From: Nitrospinota bacterium
Lineage (GTDB): Bacteria; Tectomicrobia; Entotheonellia; J063
Reading direction: 5' to 3'
Length of the DNA stretch: 17,418 nt
Assembly: GCA_003696125.1 (NCBI GenBank)
Contig: RFHZ01000167.1
Coordinates: forward strand, 1-17,418
Below, piece after piece: positions 1 to 7,491 of the stretch (the stretch's first letter is position 1; each line of letters begins with the position of its first letter). The position numbers and the translations under genes are program-made. The notes under the pieces were generated by a model that worked only from the letters and a program-made list of their open reading frames with translations, did no database searches and was not told the origin of the DNA.

Positions 1-2317
1 CTTCTTCGTCATCATCATCGTCGTCGTCATCGTAAAACATTTGCAATGCGAGGTTGTCGAGTTTTTTTTCTCTTTCGTCGAGTTCCCGTTCCCGTTCGAG
101 CAGCCGTTGCACCTTGGGCACCTCTTCAAAGGGATGGGCCTTGAGGAGTTCGCGGATGGTGGAGAGGGCTTCCTCTTCCTGTTTGACGTACTGATAGGCC
201 CGCTCACCGGTCAGGGCTTCGATCCGGCGTACCCCGGCGGCTGCCGCCTCCTCTCTGACGATCTTGAACAGCCCGATGTCGCCTGTGGCCGTGGCATGGG
301 TTCCACCACACAACTCCATGCTCACCTCCCCCATACGCACCACCCGCACCTCCTCCCCGTACTTCTCTCCGAAGAGGGCGGTGGCTCCCTTTTCCAGGGC
401 CTCGTCCAGCGACATGTAGGCGACCTGAACCGGGATGTTCTCGCGGATATGGGCGTTGACCAACTCCTCGATGCGATCCCGCTCACGGGGACTGAGACGG
501 GAGAAATGGGTAAAGTCGAAGCGGAGGCGATCCGGGGCTACCAGCGATCCGGCCTGTTTGACATGATCCCCCAACACCTGGCGCAGGGCGGCGTGAAGGA
601 GATGAGTGGCCGAGTGATTGCGTACCGTGGCCTGACGCCGTTCCCTATCTACGCAGGCCACCACCTGGGCACCCTGGCGGAGGGTCCCCTGTTTGATCTT
701 CCCGATATGCACATGCAGGTCGGGTAAGGGTTTCTTCACGTCCAGGATCTCTACCAGCACCTCTTCGTTACGCAGGGTCCCCTGATCACCCACCTGGCCA
801 CCAGATTCACCGTAAAAGGGGGTCGGATTGAGCAGGATCTCTACCGTATCCTCGGCCTGAGCCGTCTCCACCAGGGTATCCTGGCGGATGATCGCCTGCA
901 CCTGCCCCCCGGTCTCCAGGGTCTCGTACCCGACAAAATGGGTGGGACCATGGGTATCGCGCAACTCCCGGTAGAGCGGTTTGACCGTGATCTCACCCGA
1001 ACCGACCCAGGCCGCACGCGCCATCTCCCGCTGTTTGGTCATGGCTTCGTCAAAGCCGGCCAGATCGAGACGCAACCCCTGATCACGGGCCATCTCCTCC
1101 ATCAGGTCCAGGGGGAAGCCGAAGGTATCGTAGAGTTTAAAAATCTCTTCCCCCGGAATCTGGGAAGCCCCCTGCTCCTTGACCTGCTCGATCACCTCCT
1201 GGAACAGTCGCATGCCCTGATCCAGGGTATGGGAGAAGCGCTCCTCTTCGTACCGGGTGACCTTGGCCACATAGGCCTGCGAGGTACGTAGCTCCGGGTA
1301 CGCCTCCTGCATGATCCGAACCACCACATCCACCGCCTGATAGAGAAAAGGCTCTTCGATACCCAGGAGTTTGCCGTGACGGGCTGCCCGGCGGATGATA
1401 CGGCGCAACACGTACCCCCGGCCCTCGTTAGAGGGGAGAACCCCGTCGCTGATCAAGAAGGTGATGGCACGGCTATGATCGGCGATGACCCGCATGGAGA
1501 TGTCGAGCGCTTCTTCCTGACCATAAGGCTTTTCCGCACGCTCTTCCACAAAGGCGATGAGGGGACGGAGAAGATCGGTATCAGAGTTGCTGGAGACACC
1601 CTGCAGGACTGCGGTGATCCGTTCCAGTCCCATGCCGGTATCGATGCTCGGCTTGGGGAGAGGGGTCATTTTACCGCTCGCATCCCGGTTGAACTGCATG
1701 AAAACGAGATTCCAGAGCTCCAGATAACGATCGCAGTCACACTCCAGGTTACATTCTGCCCGTCCACAGCCGATCATGGGGCCCTGGTCGATGATGATCT
1801 CGGAGCAGGGACCGCAGGGACCGGTATCTCCCATGGCCCAGAAGTTATCCTTCTCGCCCAGGCGTCCGATGCGCTCGGCCGGCACACCGATCTGTTCATT
1901 CCAGATACGAAAGGCCTCATCATCATCCTTATAGATCGTCACCCAGAGTTTGTCAGGGGGAAGGCGCATCTCGACGGTGAGCAACTCCCAGGCCATGGCG
2001 ATCGCCTCTTCCTTGAAATAGTCGCCGAAGGAGAAGTTGCCCAGCATCTCAAAAAAGGTGTGGTGGCGGGCCGTTCTTCCCACGTTATCCAGGTCGTTAT
2101 GCTTCCCTCCGGCCCGGACGCATTTCTGGGCCGTGGCGGCCCGTACATAGTCTCGCCGCTCTCGCCCCAGGAAGACATCTTTGAACTGGACCATGCCTGC
2201 ATTGGTAAAGAGGAGGGTAGGGTCATCTTTGGGGACTAAAGACGAGCTGGGCAGGACGCGATGGCCGTGTCGGGCAAAATATTGGAGAAATTGTCTGCGA
2301 ATCTCGTTTCCGGTCAT
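1..2317 (-). CDS. alaS: Alanyl-tRNA synthetase, C-terminus cut by window edge
   Basis: Charges tRNA-Ala with alanine in the cytoplasm and edits mischarged Ser/Gly. The first 772 residues are visible and about 100 (the C-Ala domain) are probably missing, as the family is near 875. The N-terminus has the class II catalytic domain, with the family stretches around LVPKDDPTLLFTNAG and ARHHTFFEMLGNFSFGDYF. The editing domain carries the zinc ligands H568-SAT-H572 and C670-GGT-H674. The ATG at 2317 has a GGAG five bases upstream, and the protein then reads like normal AlaS N-termini. An odd feature sits at the visible end: after the coiled linker (RLLERERELDEREKKL) there are eight Asp and two Glu in a row, residues 763-772. 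It lies 166 nt downstream of gspN on the same strand, so it may have its own promoter or be read through from the gsp genes. Identification is certain. Confidence 0.97.
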   Translation of the reverse strand, partial: MTGNEIRRQFLQYFARHGHRVLPSSSLVPKDDPTLLFTNAGMVQFKDVFLGRERRDYVRAATAQKCVRAGGKHNDLDNVGRTARHHTFFEMLGNFSFGDYFKEEAIAMAWELLTVEMRLPPDKLWVTIYKDDDEAFRIWNEQIGVPAERIGRLGEKDNFWAMGDTGPCGPCSEIIIDQGPMIGCGRAECNLECDCDRYLELWNLVFMQFNRDASGKMTPLPKPSIDTGMGLERITAVLQGVSSNSDTDLLRPLIAFVEERAEKPYGQEEALDISMRVIADHSRAITFLISDGVLPSNEGRGYVLRRIIRRAARHGKLLGIEEPFLYQAVDVVVRIMQEAYPELRTSQAYVAKVTRYEEERFSHTLDQGMRLFQEVIEQVKEQGASQIPGEEIFKLYDTFGFPLDLMEEMARDQGLRLDLAGFDEAMTKQREMARAAWVGSGEITVKPLYRELRDTHGPTHFVGYETLETGGQVQAIIRQDTLVETAQAEDTVEILLNPTPFYGESGGQVGDQGTLRNEEVLVEILDVKKPLPDLHVHIGKIKQGTLRQGAQVVACVDRERRQATVRNHSATHLLHAALRQVLGDHVKQAGSLVAPDRLRFDFTHFSRLSPRERDRIEELVNAHIRENIPVQVAYMSLDEALEKGATALFGEKYGEEVRVVRMGEVSMELCGGTHATATGDIGLFKIVREEAAAAGVRRIEALTGERAYQYVKQEEEALSTIRELLKAHPFEEVPKVQRLLERERELDEREKKLDNLALQMFYDDDDDDDDEE

Positions 2318-2366
2318 AGCTACTCCGTTACACTTGTTCTATGCTGGACAATTGATACACTGGGGC

Positions 2367-2401
2367 TTACCATCGTCTTCCTTGCACGCTATAGATGGTA
2401 A
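2367..2401. repeat. Inverted repeat in the gspN-alaS gap
   Basis: The 166-nt gap (2318-2483) between the gspN stop and the alaS start holds a perfect 8-bp inverted repeat, TTACCATC at 2367-2374 and GATGGTAA at 2394-2401, with a 19-nt centre. It would lie in the alaS leader. No U-tract follows, so it is not an intrinsic terminator. It could be an operator, a weak RNA hairpin or chance. I found no convincing promoter, T-box or small gene in the gap. Confidence 0.3.
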
Positions 2402-2483
2402 ACAGCCTCTGCCGTCGTCCTTCAGAGTATCGGTTAATCTATTAGCACCATACCAGACGGGTGGGGTCGGTGTCAAGAGGGTT

Positions 2484-3386
2484 CTACAGGCTGAGGCGCG
2501 GTCGCTGTAAGCTCCCCCTGATATGGAAGGAGAGGAAGCCGCGCCGGTCGCGTCGTCCCTTGAGTAAGGCCCGCAGGGGAGCAAACTGCTGTTCCAGAGC
2601 ACCCGCTATCCGTAGCCGTACCGTCAAGTCTAAGGTACTGGTCTCTAGAGGATCGTTCAAAAGGATCTTCCCATCTATACCGGCATTGATCTGCCGTCCT
2701 TGCAGCCGCAACTTGTTTATTCTCAATCGCTTCTGGGCCAGACTCAGCTCGCTGTACAGCTCGTCATACTCGAGAGGGGGGAGAGGAATGTGGAAGACCG
2801 TTATCCCTTCTAGGCTTCCTCCCTTTATGGTAAGCACGGCCTCTCCCTCTCCCTCTATCCACCGCTGTAGAGGAGCGGAGAGAGAGATCTCTCCGGCAAG
2901 GGTTCCACGGGGGGTAATCTTATACAGCAGGCTGAGCGGTGTATAGCGCTGCAGGTTGAGTTCTTGCAGTTGCGCCTGTACAGAGAGTCGACGGGCACCG
3001 TTCCCCCAAAGGGAGAGCTCTGCCTCTCCGGAGATCTCACCACCGTAAAGGACAGCGTGAAAGCGGACCCCGGCCTTTCCGTGCAACAGGGGGAGAAGTT
3101 GAGGACGGGTACGCATCTCCTGGATCTGGAGAAGCGGGACCGGCTGGTCTGCGTCTCTCCTGGCCACCTGCAGGTCTCGAAAGGCGAAGGAAAGGGGGAG
3201 GGCAGGACTGATCTGGCTTATGTCGACCTGGAGATCGCCGCCTCTTCTCCCCAGGGAGTTGAGGAGGTGGTGGCGGACCTGCTCATAGGGAAAGTTCAGG
3301 TACACAAAAAAGGCAAAGAGGAGTATGCCGTACAGGAAATACCCCAGACAGGATAAGACCAGATGTTTTCCTCGCTCTGAGATCAC
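2484..3386 (-). CDS. gspN: Type II secretion system protein GspN
   Basis: A 300-residue inner-membrane accessory protein of the type II secretion system. It has one N-terminal membrane helix (about residues 8-29, LVLSCLGYFLYGILLFAFFVYL), then a periplasmic beta-rich domain typical of GspN. That domain includes the pattern of GSLEG, PLPPLEYDEL and NAGIDGKILLNDPLETSTLDL seen in this family. The start is GTG at 3386 with a strong GAGGAGG seven bases upstream. The stop TAG is at 2484. It begins 27 nt after the gspK stop and is surely co-transcribed with gspG-K. In many T2SS operons gspL and gspM lie between K and N; here they do not. Family assignment rests on topology, context and family resemblance rather than on a catalytic motif. 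Confidence 0.82.
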   Translation of the reverse strand: MISERGKHLVLSCLGYFLYGILLFAFFVYLNFPYEQVRHHLLNSLGRRGGDLQVDISQISPALPLSFAFRDLQVARRDADQPVPLLQIQEMRTRPQLLPLLHGKAGVRFHAVLYGGEISGEAELSLWGNGARRLSVQAQLQELNLQRYTPLSLLYKITPRGTLAGEISLSAPLQRWIEGEGEAVLTIKGGSLEGITVFHIPLPPLEYDELYSELSLAQKRLRINKLRLQGRQINAGIDGKILLNDPLETSTLDLTVRLRIAGALEQQFAPLRALLKGRRDRRGFLSFHIRGSLQRPRLSL

Positions 3387-3413
3387 GCTTCTTCCTCCTC
3401 TCTCCCCGGAAGG

Positions 3414-4400
3414 CTACCGGACCTGCCAGGAGACAAACTCGATCTGCTGGTCCCCCTTTTTCAAGACCGCGATGATCTCTTTGCTGATCTCCCCAACGGT
3501 TCCGGTGGCCACAACGGTGTAATAGTGACTGGAGACGGTGATAAAGGGTTTGATACTCTCATAGATCCCCGGCAGAAGCGACTGCAAGGCCTCAATCCGT
3601 TCAAACGGTGTTTCTTCTCTGGTCAAGAGGATCTCTTCGGCCATCCCTTCGGTGATATCGGCAGACAGGCTCTGCAGGACCTCTTTGCTCGCCGTATTCA
3701 CGTTGATCTTCCCCTCTTTAGAAAACGTGGTCAGGTAATCGCTGAGGGTAAAATCGACCCCTTCTCCCAGCGGCTTTCCTCCCAGGCGGAGAAGCACCTC
3801 TTTGGAGAATCCCTGGATCAGTTGGAGTTCTGAGACGAGATCGAGTGGGGCGTGCTTGCTTTCGTATCCCCGGTCCCCGTAGTCAAAGGTAGGGATATCG
3901 GATGGCCGTTGATCACCTGCCGGGGTGATCCAGTCCAGGATCGGATCGACGAGTCGGGGGTCAAGGTCCAGGATATCAAAGAGATTCTCCAGGATAGTGA
4001 CCCGGTCGCGATCGATGGTGATCCCGTTGGGTTGCACCAGCCGGTTAAGGTCGAATTTGCGTTCCTCATCGATGATGCGCAAGGTGATCGTACCATCTCC
4101 CAAGGGAAGGGGAGGAATCTCTTGGGCCCAATCCTCGGTCAGGGCATCATACGTATTCTCGGTGTCCTCTTTGAGCAGGGCAGCGGCAAAGTGGACCCCA
4201 GAGCGGGCGAGATAATAGGCCTTGGTCCCATCACGGAAATTGGCCGTTATCTCGGTCTCGACACGCGCCTGATAGTTGAACTCCAGTACCATGACCACCA
4301 GCAGGGTCACCACGAGCAGCGTGATGAGGAGGGCGACCCCGTCTTCGTTCTGCAGGTGGGCATACCCCTTCCTCATCCCTTTACGGAGCAGACGATACAT
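3414..4400 (-). CDS. gspK: Type II secretion minor pseudopilin GspK
   Basis: A large minor pseudopilin of 328 residues that caps the tip of the T2SS pseudopilus with GspI and GspJ. The prepilin signal is short and basic, with cleavage expected at G21|V22 followed by a hydrophobic helix (ALLITLLVVTLLVVMVLEF). The usual Glu at mature position 5 is replaced by Ile, as is characteristic for GspK. The large inserted domain follows, with DEERKFDLNRLV, the DPILDWITPAGDQRP stretch and the later KINVNTASKEVLQSL helix-hairpin-helix-like segment. The ATG at 4400 has AGGAGAAGG directly upstream and lies 11 nt after the gspJ stop. The protein is full length. Confidence 0.94.
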   Translation of the reverse strand: MYRLLRKGMRKGYAHLQNEDGVALLITLLVVTLLVVMVLEFNYQARVETEITANFRDGTKAYYLARSGVHFAAALLKEDTENTYDALTEDWAQEIPPLPLGDGTITLRIIDEERKFDLNRLVQPNGITIDRDRVTILENLFDILDLDPRLVDPILDWITPAGDQRPSDIPTFDYGDRGYESKHAPLDLVSELQLIQGFSKEVLLRLGGKPLGEGVDFTLSDYLTTFSKEGKINVNTASKEVLQSLSADITEGMAEEILLTREETPFERIEALQSLLPGIYESIKPFITVSSHYYTVVATGTVGEISKEIIAVLKKGDQQIEFVSWQVR

Positions 4401-4411
4401 ACCTTCTCCTC

Positions 4412-5104
4412 TTACTGGCTGGCCAGGGGAAGGGCGATAAGGGTGGTGAAGGCCTGGGGAGTGGTCTCCCCTGCCTGTTCCTGTTTTTCCGTCAACAGGA
4501 GGAGGGTTACCTTGACCCGTTGGGGAAGACGACCGGCGCTACTCCCGCTCCCTTGCGCTTCCCAGGAATCAAACTCCTCCTCACCGGTATAGTACTTCAG
4601 GTCCCACCCGACCACATCACTGCTCAACTCCAGGGTGATCCCCTTATCCGTGCTCTCCTCTTCTAACAGCACCAGGGGACAGATCTCCTGGCGGAGCAGG
4701 CTCTTGCGGATACTCTCTTCCCTGAACGGCTGCAGGAAATAGCGAATGGTACACAACCCACCCTGCGGCTGGTTGAGAGAGAGGAGCGTCGTTGTGGGAG
4801 CGGTGAAGGTCAGGCGATCAGCAGGGAAATCGCCGATCGTCTCATCCTCTCCCAGAAAGACACTCCGCTGATCCGAAGCGAGCATGGCAGAGGAGAGCTG
4901 TTGGGAGAGGAGTTCGGTGATGATGCGTACCGATTGATAGGTGGCGGTCCGTTCCTGAACCTGCTGCATCACCTCGACCGAGGTGGCGTAAGAGGTGTAG
5001 AGCACGGTAAGGATTACCGCCAGGATCGCTAAGGCGATGAGCACTTCGATGAGGGTAAACCCGTGCTCACCCCGTAATGGTTTCGCATACACCGTTTTCC
5101 GCAT
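4412..5104 (-). CDS. gspJ: Type II secretion minor pseudopilin GspJ
   Basis: A minor pseudopilin of 230 residues, part of the I-J-K tip complex of the pseudopilus. The type III signal sequence is MRKTVYAKPLRGEHG|FTLIEVLIALAIL, cleaved after G15 by prepilin peptidase, with Glu at mature position 5. The hydrophobic helix runs to about residue 40, then a beta-rich periplasmic domain follows. The ATG at 5104 is preceded by GGGGAG with a short four-base spacing, 9 nt after the gspI stop. Assignment to J rather than another minor pseudopilin follows from size, position between I and K, and the C-terminal WDLKYYTGEEEFDSWEAQ-type region typical of GspJ. Confidence 0.9.
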   Translation of the reverse strand: MRKTVYAKPLRGEHGFTLIEVLIALAILAVILTVLYTSYATSVEVMQQVQERTATYQSVRIITELLSQQLSSAMLASDQRSVFLGEDETIGDFPADRLTFTAPTTTLLSLNQPQGGLCTIRYFLQPFREESIRKSLLRQEICPLVLLEEESTDKGITLELSSDVVGWDLKYYTGEEEFDSWEAQGSGSSAGRLPQRVKVTLLLLTEKQEQAGETTPQAFTTLIALPLASQ

Positions 5105-5113
5105 GATCTCCCC

Positions 5114-5635
5114 TTACTGCTCTGACGGCTGCTCACCACGCTGTTGCTGGTTTCCGGGACTGCTGGATTGGGAACCGGTTCCTGGGATGCTTCCAGCAGG
5201 TTGTCCTCCTCCACTCACCCGCGCTGGGGTCACGGTGCGATCGGCGACGTAAGAGACCAGTTCCAGGGAGCGTTCCTGCGTCCCTTCTGTCCAACTGATC
5301 ACCACCTGGATCTCGCGAACACTCTCAAAAGGGGTCTCCCGGACCCTCTCCTGCCAGCGATACCCATGGTAGGCCTCTTCTTCGAAAACCCCTTCTGCCT
5401 CGTTCAGGTCGGGAAACCCGGTACTCTCCAGCAGGGCCATCCGCTGCTGGGCCAGGAGGGTGGCCGTGGTCAGATTCGCCATCTCGGTCAGGAGATCCAC
5501 ACTCCGGTTCTGCGTGTGAATGATGGTGACCAGGGTGAGGGCCACAATCATCAGGGCCACCGAGACCTCCAGCAGGGTAAACCCCTCTTCTCCCCGTATC
5601 CTACTCCACCCCTTACCGTTCCTCGTGTTCCACAT
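5114..5635 (-). CDS. gspI: Type II secretion minor pseudopilin GspI, with a long tail
   Basis: A minor pseudopilin of 173 residues. The prepilin signal is cleaved after G18 (RGEEG|FTLLEVSVALMIVALTLV), with Glu at mature position 5. The core is normal GspI, including LAQQRMALLES and a VVISW strand near residues 111-115. It is longer than the usual 120-130 residues because of a C-terminal tail (about 139-173) very rich in Gly, Ser, Gln and Pro, which looks disordered. The ATG at 5635 lies inside the 3' end of gspH, a 23-nt overlap, so translation is probably coupled. Only a modest ribosome site (AAGGG, close to the ATG) is visible. Confidence 0.9.
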   Translation of the reverse strand: MWNTRNGKGWSRIRGEEGFTLLEVSVALMIVALTLVTIIHTQNRSVDLLTEMANLTTATLLAQQRMALLESTGFPDLNEAEGVFEEEAYHGYRWQERVRETPFESVREIQVVISWTEGTQERSLELVSYVADRTVTPARVSGGGQPAGSIPGTGSQSSSPGNQQQRGEQPSEQ

Positions 5636-6143
5636 ATCCCTTATAGACCTTTGCCCGACCGGCTAGCGGATAGATGACCACGGTGTATAGCTTCCCGGCG
5701 CTGTTACGGAGGTGAATGGTACTGGTTTCCACCAGGCCATTGGGGAAGAAACGGGTAAACACCTCCCCTTCAGAGACCTTGCCAAACTGCGGGGTAACGA
5801 TATCGGCAAAGACAACCCCCGAGGGGAGCTGCCTTTTCCCTCCCAGGCTGGAGTGGACCTCGACCTGGTTCCCCTCCTGGTCATAGGTGGTTACCCAGAA
5901 GGTGTTCTCCTTGAAGTTGTAGTGGAGGAAGAGGGTTTGCCTGCTGGCGGCTGCCCGGTTGGCGAGATGGCGGGCGAGCCCGACCAGCATGTTGGCCGAG
6001 CTCCGCAATTGCTGGCCGCCCAGCAAGCCGCTGAAACGGGGCAGCGTAAGGAGCAGGAGGAAGCTCAGGAGGAGAATGACTACCGAGAGTTCGACGAGGG
6101 TAAAGCCGCCTTCATTGGAGATTCCAACTCTCAATATCCGCAA
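5613..6143 (-). CDS. gspH: Type II secretion minor pseudopilin GspH
   Basis: A GspH/FimT-type minor pseudopilin that sits near the top of the pseudopilus. The signal reads ISNEGG|FTLVELSVVILLLSFLLLL, cleaved after the second Gly, with Glu at mature position 5. A beta-rich domain follows, ending in YTVVIYPLAGRAKVY. The reading frame extends to a GTG at 6176 and an ATG at 6170, but neither has a ribosome site. I chose TTG at 6143 because AGGAGG (6160-6155) lies 11 bases upstream and this gives a 13-residue leader and a 176-residue protein. The gene overlaps the gspG end (stop at 6112) by about 32 nt, and more if the upstream starts are used. The identity is firm; the start is uncertain. Confidence 0.88.
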   Translation of the reverse strand: MRILRVGISNEGGFTLVELSVVILLLSFLLLLTLPRFSGLLGGQQLRSSANMLVGLARHLANRAAASRQTLFLHYNFKENTFWVTTYDQEGNQVEVHSSLGGKRQLPSGVVFADIVTPQFGKVSEGEVFTRFFPNGLVETSTIHLRNSAGKLYTVVIYPLAGRAKVYKGYVEHEER

Positions 6144-6585
6144 ACTTCCCTTCCCCTCCTTCCACTCCATCGGCACCGTACGATTTCAGGTCATAATCCG
6201 GGTTATGAATACCGGGTGAGAGATAGACATAGGGATTTCCCCAGGGATCGAGCGGGACCTTGCCTCCTTCTAAATACCCGCCTTCGCGCCAGTTTTGAGG
6301 GATCTGCCCCGTGGTCGGTTTTTGCACCAGGGCTTCCAATCCCTGCTCTGTGGAAGGGAAGAATCCATTATCCAGCTTATAGAGGCGTAAGGCTGACTCC
6401 AGATTACGGATATCCACGATGGCTTTGGTGCGTTTGGCCTCCTCGGTACGACCGAGCAGGCGAGGGGTGATGATCGTTGCCAGCAGCCCGAGGATGATGA
6501 TGACCACCATCAGCTCGATGAGGGTGAGTCCCCGTTCATTGTTTAACGCCTTCCTGAGCCCTTTCTTCACGCTATTCACTCCCAT
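6112..6585 (-). CDS. gspG: Type II secretion major pseudopilin GspG
   Basis: The major pseudopilin that polymerises into the T2SS pseudopilus, 158 residues. The leader is basic and cleaved at NNERG|LTLIELMVVIIILGLLATIITP, with Glu at mature position 5 and Leu, not Phe, at position 1. The body has the hallmark KAIVDIRNLESALRLYKLDNGFFPSTEQGLEAL segment and the C-terminal calcium-site region with DPWGNPY and GADGVEGGEG..ADIESW. Upstream in-frame ATGs exist at 6612 and 6591. I chose 6585 because GAGGTGAT, an extended match to the 16S tail, sits four bases upstream of it. First of the gsp genes, 73 nt after kdsC. Confidence 0.96.
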   Translation of the reverse strand: MGVNSVKKGLRKALNNERGLTLIELMVVIIILGLLATIITPRLLGRTEEAKRTKAIVDIRNLESALRLYKLDNGFFPSTEQGLEALVQKPTTGQIPQNWREGGYLEGGKVPLDPWGNPYVYLSPGIHNPDYDLKSYGADGVEGGEGKFADIESWNLQ

Positions 6586-6611
6586 AGCCATCACCTCGTT
6601 GCCTTCATGCA

Positions 6612-6640
6612 TCGATATAAACCATTTCTCCCTCTGACAA
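6612..6640 (-). promoter_or_regulatory. Weak candidate promoter for gspG
   Basis: On the minus strand TTGTCA (6640-6635) lies 17 bases before TATCGA (6617-6612). The -35 matches five of six sigma-70 positions and the -10 only three. Transcription would start near 6605, consistent with translation of gspG from 6585 and not from 6612. It may only supplement transcription from kdsC. Confidence 0.3.
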
Positions 6641-6658
6641 GCGCGGAAGAGAAAAAGG

Positions 6659-7195
6659 TCAGGTAGAATACTGGGCTATCAGTTGAGACCAGACTCCCTG
6701 GGCACGGAGGATCAATTCTATACACTCTCTTACTGCCCCTTCTCCCCCTTTATGTTCGGTAACGAAATCGACAATCTCCTTCACCTCGGGGACAGCATCC
6801 GCAACGGCTACCGAGAACCCGACCTGTCGCAGGACCGGGATATCGACCACATCATCACCGATATAGGCCGTTTCTTCTCTCTGTAGGCCGGTCTGCGCCA
6901 GGAGCGTTTCGTACACCTCCAATTTATTATACACCTTTTGAAAGACAAGATCTATCCCCAACTCGGCGGCCCGTTGGGCGACGACATCCGAGGCCCTCCC
7001 GCTGAGGATGGCGGAGCGCAGATTCGCCTGGTGGGCCAGCACGATCCCGTGGCCGTCTCGCACATGGAAGGTCTTCATCTCCTGGCCCTGGGCGTCAAAG
7101 GTAACCCGGCCGTCCGTCATCACGCCATCCACATCCAGGATTAGGAGCTTCACCTTTTGGGCTTTCTGTAAGGCGATTTCATAGGGTTGAACCAT
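6659..7195 (-). CDS. kdsC: KDO 8-phosphate phosphatase
   Basis: A small HAD-family phosphatase of 178 residues that hydrolyses 3-deoxy-D-manno-octulosonate 8-phosphate to KDO in lipopolysaccharide synthesis. HAD motif I is LDVDGVMTDG (nucleophile D21, acid D23). Motif II is the Ser of LSGRAS. The motif III Lys lies in the FQKVYNKL region, and motif IV is YIGDDVVDIPVL. It is the cap-less C1/C0 size class typical of KdsC tetramers. The ATG at 7195 has AAAGGA about ten bases upstream. The frame stays open 31 codons further up, but that stretch would overlap the likely promoter and is not family-like. It heads the minus-strand gene run containing gspG-N. YrbI-type phosphatases for other nonulosonic acids are an alternative, less likely. 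Confidence 0.93.
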   Translation of the reverse strand: MVQPYEIALQKAQKVKLLILDVDGVMTDGRVTFDAQGQEMKTFHVRDGHGIVLAHQANLRSAILSGRASDVVAQRAAELGIDLVFQKVYNKLEVYETLLAQTGLQREETAYIGDDVVDIPVLRQVGFSVAVADAVPEVKEIVDFVTEHKGGEGAVRECIELILRAQGVWSQLIAQYST

Positions 7196-7258
7196 ATCAA
7201 CGGTATCCTTTCTTTGAGATTTTCTCCCTGCTAAACCTCTCTGCTTTAGATAGTATAT

Positions 7259-7288
7259 AGTATAGGGAAGAGATCCCCCTTCCCGCAA
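7259..7288 (-). promoter_or_regulatory. Candidate kdsC promoter with palindromic spacer
   Basis: On the minus strand TTGCGG (7288-7283) is followed after 18 bases by TATACT (7264-7259), a five-of-six match to the -10 box; a second TATACT occurs at 7257-7252. The spacer contains an inverted repeat, GGGAAG at 7265-7270 and CTTCCC at 7279-7284, which could be an operator. The leader to the kdsC ATG would be about 57 nt. Confidence 0.42.
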
Positions 7289-7360
7289 GAGGCACGAGGT
7301 CCTTTAAAGCCGTGGGGGAATAGCTCTTCGGTCCACCAAGGCCTCTCCTCATAATTCTCA

Positions 7361-7389
7361 TTGACAGAGAGAGGCAATCCGCTTATGCT
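7361..7389 (+). promoter_or_regulatory. Sigma-70-like promoter of the larA-like gene
   Basis: A perfect TTGACA at 7361-7366 is followed after exactly 17 bases by TATGCT at 7384-7389 (four of six). Transcription should start near 7396, giving a leader of about 96 nt before the ATG at 7492. This is the best promoter in the 296-nt divergent region 7196-7491. Confidence 0.65.
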
Positions 7390-7420
7390 GAAGAGGGAGA
7401 ATTTTGTGGGTAGAGCGCTT

Positions 7421-7446
7421 CTTCTCCCCAGGTTGCGGGGAGGAAG
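7421..7446 (+). promoter_or_regulatory. Stem-loop in the larA-like leader RNA
   Basis: CTTCTCCCC (7421-7429) can pair with GGGGAGGAAG (7437-7446), with one bulged G and a 7-nt loop. The same pyrimidine block can also pair with GGGAGAA (7395-7401) upstream or GGAGAA (7480-7485), which overlaps the ribosome site GAGGAG at 7478-7483. No U-tract follows, so it is not a terminator. Confidence 0.35.
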
Positions 7447-7491
7447 GACGGAAAAGTGGTATCTGCATTCTGTTTGTGAGGAGAAAAAATC

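Noticed and set aside
1376-2239. A 287-codon plus-strand frame, with others at 41-727 and 938-1291
   Set aside because: All are antisense to alaS, which is unmistakable; the predicted proteins have no domain features.
2318-2483. A T-box riboswitch upstream of alaS
   Set aside because: The conserved T-box core sequence and a terminator with U-tract are both absent, and the region is short.
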